Assembly (NCBI GenBank): GCA_013289685.1
Contig: JABCZL010000011.1
Coordinates: forward strand, 62,001 to 126,000
Length of the DNA: 64,000 nucleotides
Reading direction: 5' to 3'
From: Acidobacteriota bacterium
GTDB lineage: Bacteria > Acidobacteriota > Terriglobia > Terriglobales > Acidobacteriaceae
Made by a program: the position numbers and the translations under genes. Below, piece by piece: positions 62,292 to 64,000 of this stretch (positions are counted from its first letter, which is position 1; every line of letters starts with the position of its first letter). Below the pieces are notes generated by a model. It was not told the origin of the DNA. It did not search any database and was given only the letters and a program-made list of their open reading frames with translations.

Positions 62292-64000
62292 ATGACTTCG
62301 AAGTCACAGTCGGCTTGTAAAACACTAGCCCTGCTTGCATGCTTGGCCATTTTCGTCTCCGTCTCTTCGCTCAGTTTCGGTCAGCAATTGACCGGCACGT
62401 TGTCCGGCACAACCAAGGACACGACGGGCGCCGTGGTGGCGAATGCCAAGATCACAATGATCAACCAGGCGAGCGGCGACATGCGTACGACCGTGTCGAA
62501 CTCAACCGGTTACTTTTCAGTTACCGCTATCCAGCCCGGAACCTATACCCTGACCATCGTTGCGCCGGGGTTTAAGGAATGGAAGCAGGCCGGTATCTCC
62601 TTCGCCCAGGGCGATGACCGCACTCTGCCGCAAATCGCTTTGCAGGTTGGAGCGGTGACTGAGACGGTGGAGATTTCCGCCGGTTCTCTCTCCGTGCCCA
62701 CCGCAAACGCCGAAATCAGCGCCACCATCCCGGAGAACATGGTGAATGCTTTCCCCATGGGCAACCGCGACGCTGGTGAGCTGCTCAAGATTATGCCCGG
62801 CATGGCGTTTTCCAATGGCACCAGCCAGGGTTCCGGCTTCTCCGACAAGGTCGTGGGCACCAACAGCGGGCCCATCGGCAACTTCTCCGCCAACGGTACG
62901 CAGCCCAACGGCGCCATGGCATTCATGCTGGACGGCGCAAACCTGATTGATCCAGGCAACGCCGGTACCCAGATTGCCAACATCAACACCGACATGATCA
63001 GCGAAGTTAAGGTACTGATGTCGAATTACGACGCTGAGTACGCCAAGGGCCCAGTAATTTTCCAGGCCTTCAGCAAGAGCGGCGGCTCCAAGTACCATGG
63101 CGAGGTCTATACCTACGCCCGCAACAGTGCTCTGAATGCGATTGACGCTTACACGCACAGCCAAATCGTATCGGGCGCAACCTCTGCCGCCGTTGCTGCT
63201 CCCGCAGAAAGCTACTACTACATGGGCGGCAACGCTGGTGGTCCCATCCCCTTTCTTAATAAGGGACGGCAAAAGCTGTTCTTCTGGGGCGGTTATGAAT
63301 ACATGCGGCAACACCCCGCGGGCAGCATCATTAACTACAACATTCCGACTGCCGAGCAACTAACCGGGGATCTCAGCAATACCACGATCAATGGAGTTCC
63401 GGGTTCGACCGTCGTGAGTACCGGCAAAACTCTGGCTCAACAGCTCAACAGCGCTTGGCAGTACGCCTACGACGGCATGTACGCTCCTCCGCCCAACACG
63501 AACAACAGCGTGATTCCCGCGGCAGATTTCGACCCGAACGGTGTAGCCTACGCCAAGCTCCTGCCCCACGCCAATGTCACCCCAACTGCAGGAAACGGCT
63601 GGAGCAACTATCAGTACGTGTCGAGCACTCCCCAGAACCGTTGGGAAGCGACTGGCAAAATTGACTATGCCATAGGTGACAACACCAAGCTGACCGGATC
63701 GTATACCCGGCAGATCGAAGCCGACCAACATCCTGTGGGTATCTGGTGGACTCCACCGTGGACGCTTCCCTACCCGTCCAATGTGGTCGCCAATACCACT
63801 TCCCAGGAAGTAATGGTCAACTTTGTTCACGCCTTCAACCCAACTACAACCAACGAGGCTGTGTTCACTCTGGCACGCTACGTCAATCCCAACAGCCTGA
63901 GCAATCCTGCGGCTGTTGATCGCAACGCGCTTGGGATGACCATGAAGGGACTTTTTGGCGTAACGACGAAGCAGATACCGAACATTCAGGGACCCTGGGG
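62292..64000 (+). CDS. Oar-like TonB-dependent receptor (3' end outside window)
   Basis: The reading frame is open from ATG 62292 to the right edge, 569 codons, with GGAGG seven bases before the start. A Sec signal ends in SLSFGQ near residue 34. One carboxypeptidase-regulatory-like domain follows (LSGTTKDTTGAVVANAK, YTLTIVAPGFKEW), then the plug with FPMGNRDAGELLKIMPG, AFMLDGANLIDPGNAG and YDAEYAKGPVIFQAFSKSGG. The barrel begins near residue 250 with KYHGEVYTYARNS. It is the fourth receptor of this type in the window and the only one with a near-consensus promoter. Family members import or bind large substrates across the outer membrane; the ligand is unknown. About half of the protein lies beyond the edge. 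Confidence 0.9.
   Translation, partial: MTSKSQSACKTLALLACLAIFVSVSSLSFGQQLTGTLSGTTKDTTGAVVANAKITMINQASGDMRTTVSNSTGYFSVTAIQPGTYTLTIVAPGFKEWKQAGISFAQGDDRTLPQIALQVGAVTETVEISAGSLSVPTANAEISATIPENMVNAFPMGNRDAGELLKIMPGMAFSNGTSQGSGFSDKVVGTNSGPIGNFSANGTQPNGAMAFMLDGANLIDPGNAGTQIANINTDMISEVKVLMSNYDAEYAKGPVIFQAFSKSGGSKYHGEVYTYARNSALNAIDAYTHSQIVSGATSAAVAAPAESYYYMGGNAGGPIPFLNKGRQKLFFWGGYEYMRQHPAGSIINYNIPTAEQLTGDLSNTTINGVPGSTVVSTGKTLAQQLNSAWQYAYDGMYAPPPNTNNSVIPAADFDPNGVAYAKLLPHANVTPTAGNGWSNYQYVSSTPQNRWEATGKIDYAIGDNTKLTGSYTRQIEADQHPVGIWWTPPWTLPYPSNVVANTTSQEVMVNFVHAFNPTTTNEAVFTLARYVNPNSLSNPAAVDRNALGMTMKGLFGVTTKQIPNIQGPW

Noticed and set aside
1-64000. CRISPR array, prophage, integron or insertion sequence
   Set aside because: No spaced direct repeats of CRISPR type and no transposase, integrase or phage structural genes were found on either strand.

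Overview
The window looks like the chromosome of an acidobacterium, probably an uncultured soil relative of Koribacter, Solibacter or Sulfotelmatobacter. This is inferred from family content, not from any marker gene. It holds four Oar-like TonB-dependent receptors with carboxypeptidase-regulatory-like N-termini, two VWFA-related proteins of the acidobacterial TIGR03436 type, two CRTAC1 (FG-GAP plus ASPIC/UnbV) proteins, many TPR proteins, Tat-exported oxidoreductase and isomerase enzymes, and an ECF sigma factor of the kinase-linked kind. Most products carry a Sec, Tat or lipoprotein signal or are membrane proteins, so this is largely an envelope and secretion region. I see no tRNA, rRNA, CRISPR array, integrase or transposase.

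Layout. 1-3478 (-): receptor running off the left edge. 4091-7852 (+): secreted PstS-like binding protein, secreted alpha/beta-hydrolase-like protein, type II pseudopilin. 7937-15542: four paralogous TMTC-like GT-C membrane proteins with TPR tails, then a frameshifted PMT-family glycosyltransferase on the minus strand (15590-17340). 17569-19430 (+): small secreted protein and a radical SAM protein fused to a TusA-like domain that lacks its cysteine. 19456-22642 (-): acyl-CoA dehydrogenase-like flavoprotein, PhnD-like binding protein, SpoIIE-type phosphatase. 23115-26633 (+): receptor. 26934-29853 (+): ECF sigma factor with a decayed downstream partner, RidA-like protein, alpha/beta hydrolase, histone-like basic/acidic protein. 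30171-34262 (+): receptor. 34589-40168 (+): heavy-metal-type RND efflux operon. 40275-45945 (-): glycoside hydrolase, Gfo/Idh/MocA oxidoreductase, sugar isomerase-like protein, D-threonine-aldolase-like enzyme. 46376-61843: two blocks of CRTAC1, TPR, VWFA-related and multihaem cytochrome genes. 62292-64000 (+): receptor running off the right edge, with a good sigma-70-like promoter.

How the genes fit together. The receptors, PstS-like protein, pseudopilin and secreted hydrolases suit a heterotroph that binds and degrades polymers at its surface. The TMTC-like cluster beside a pseudopilin suggests O-glycosylation of exported proteins or pili. The 53-62 kb minus-strand run (TPR, cytochrome, TPR, CRTAC1, VWFA-related) is compact enough to be one transcription unit and is the best candidate for a poorly described envelope system. 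A hairpin repeat with the head TTGTCATCCCGAG recurs between genes at four places; two long copies lie in the same orientation around the oxidoreductase/glycosidase pair.
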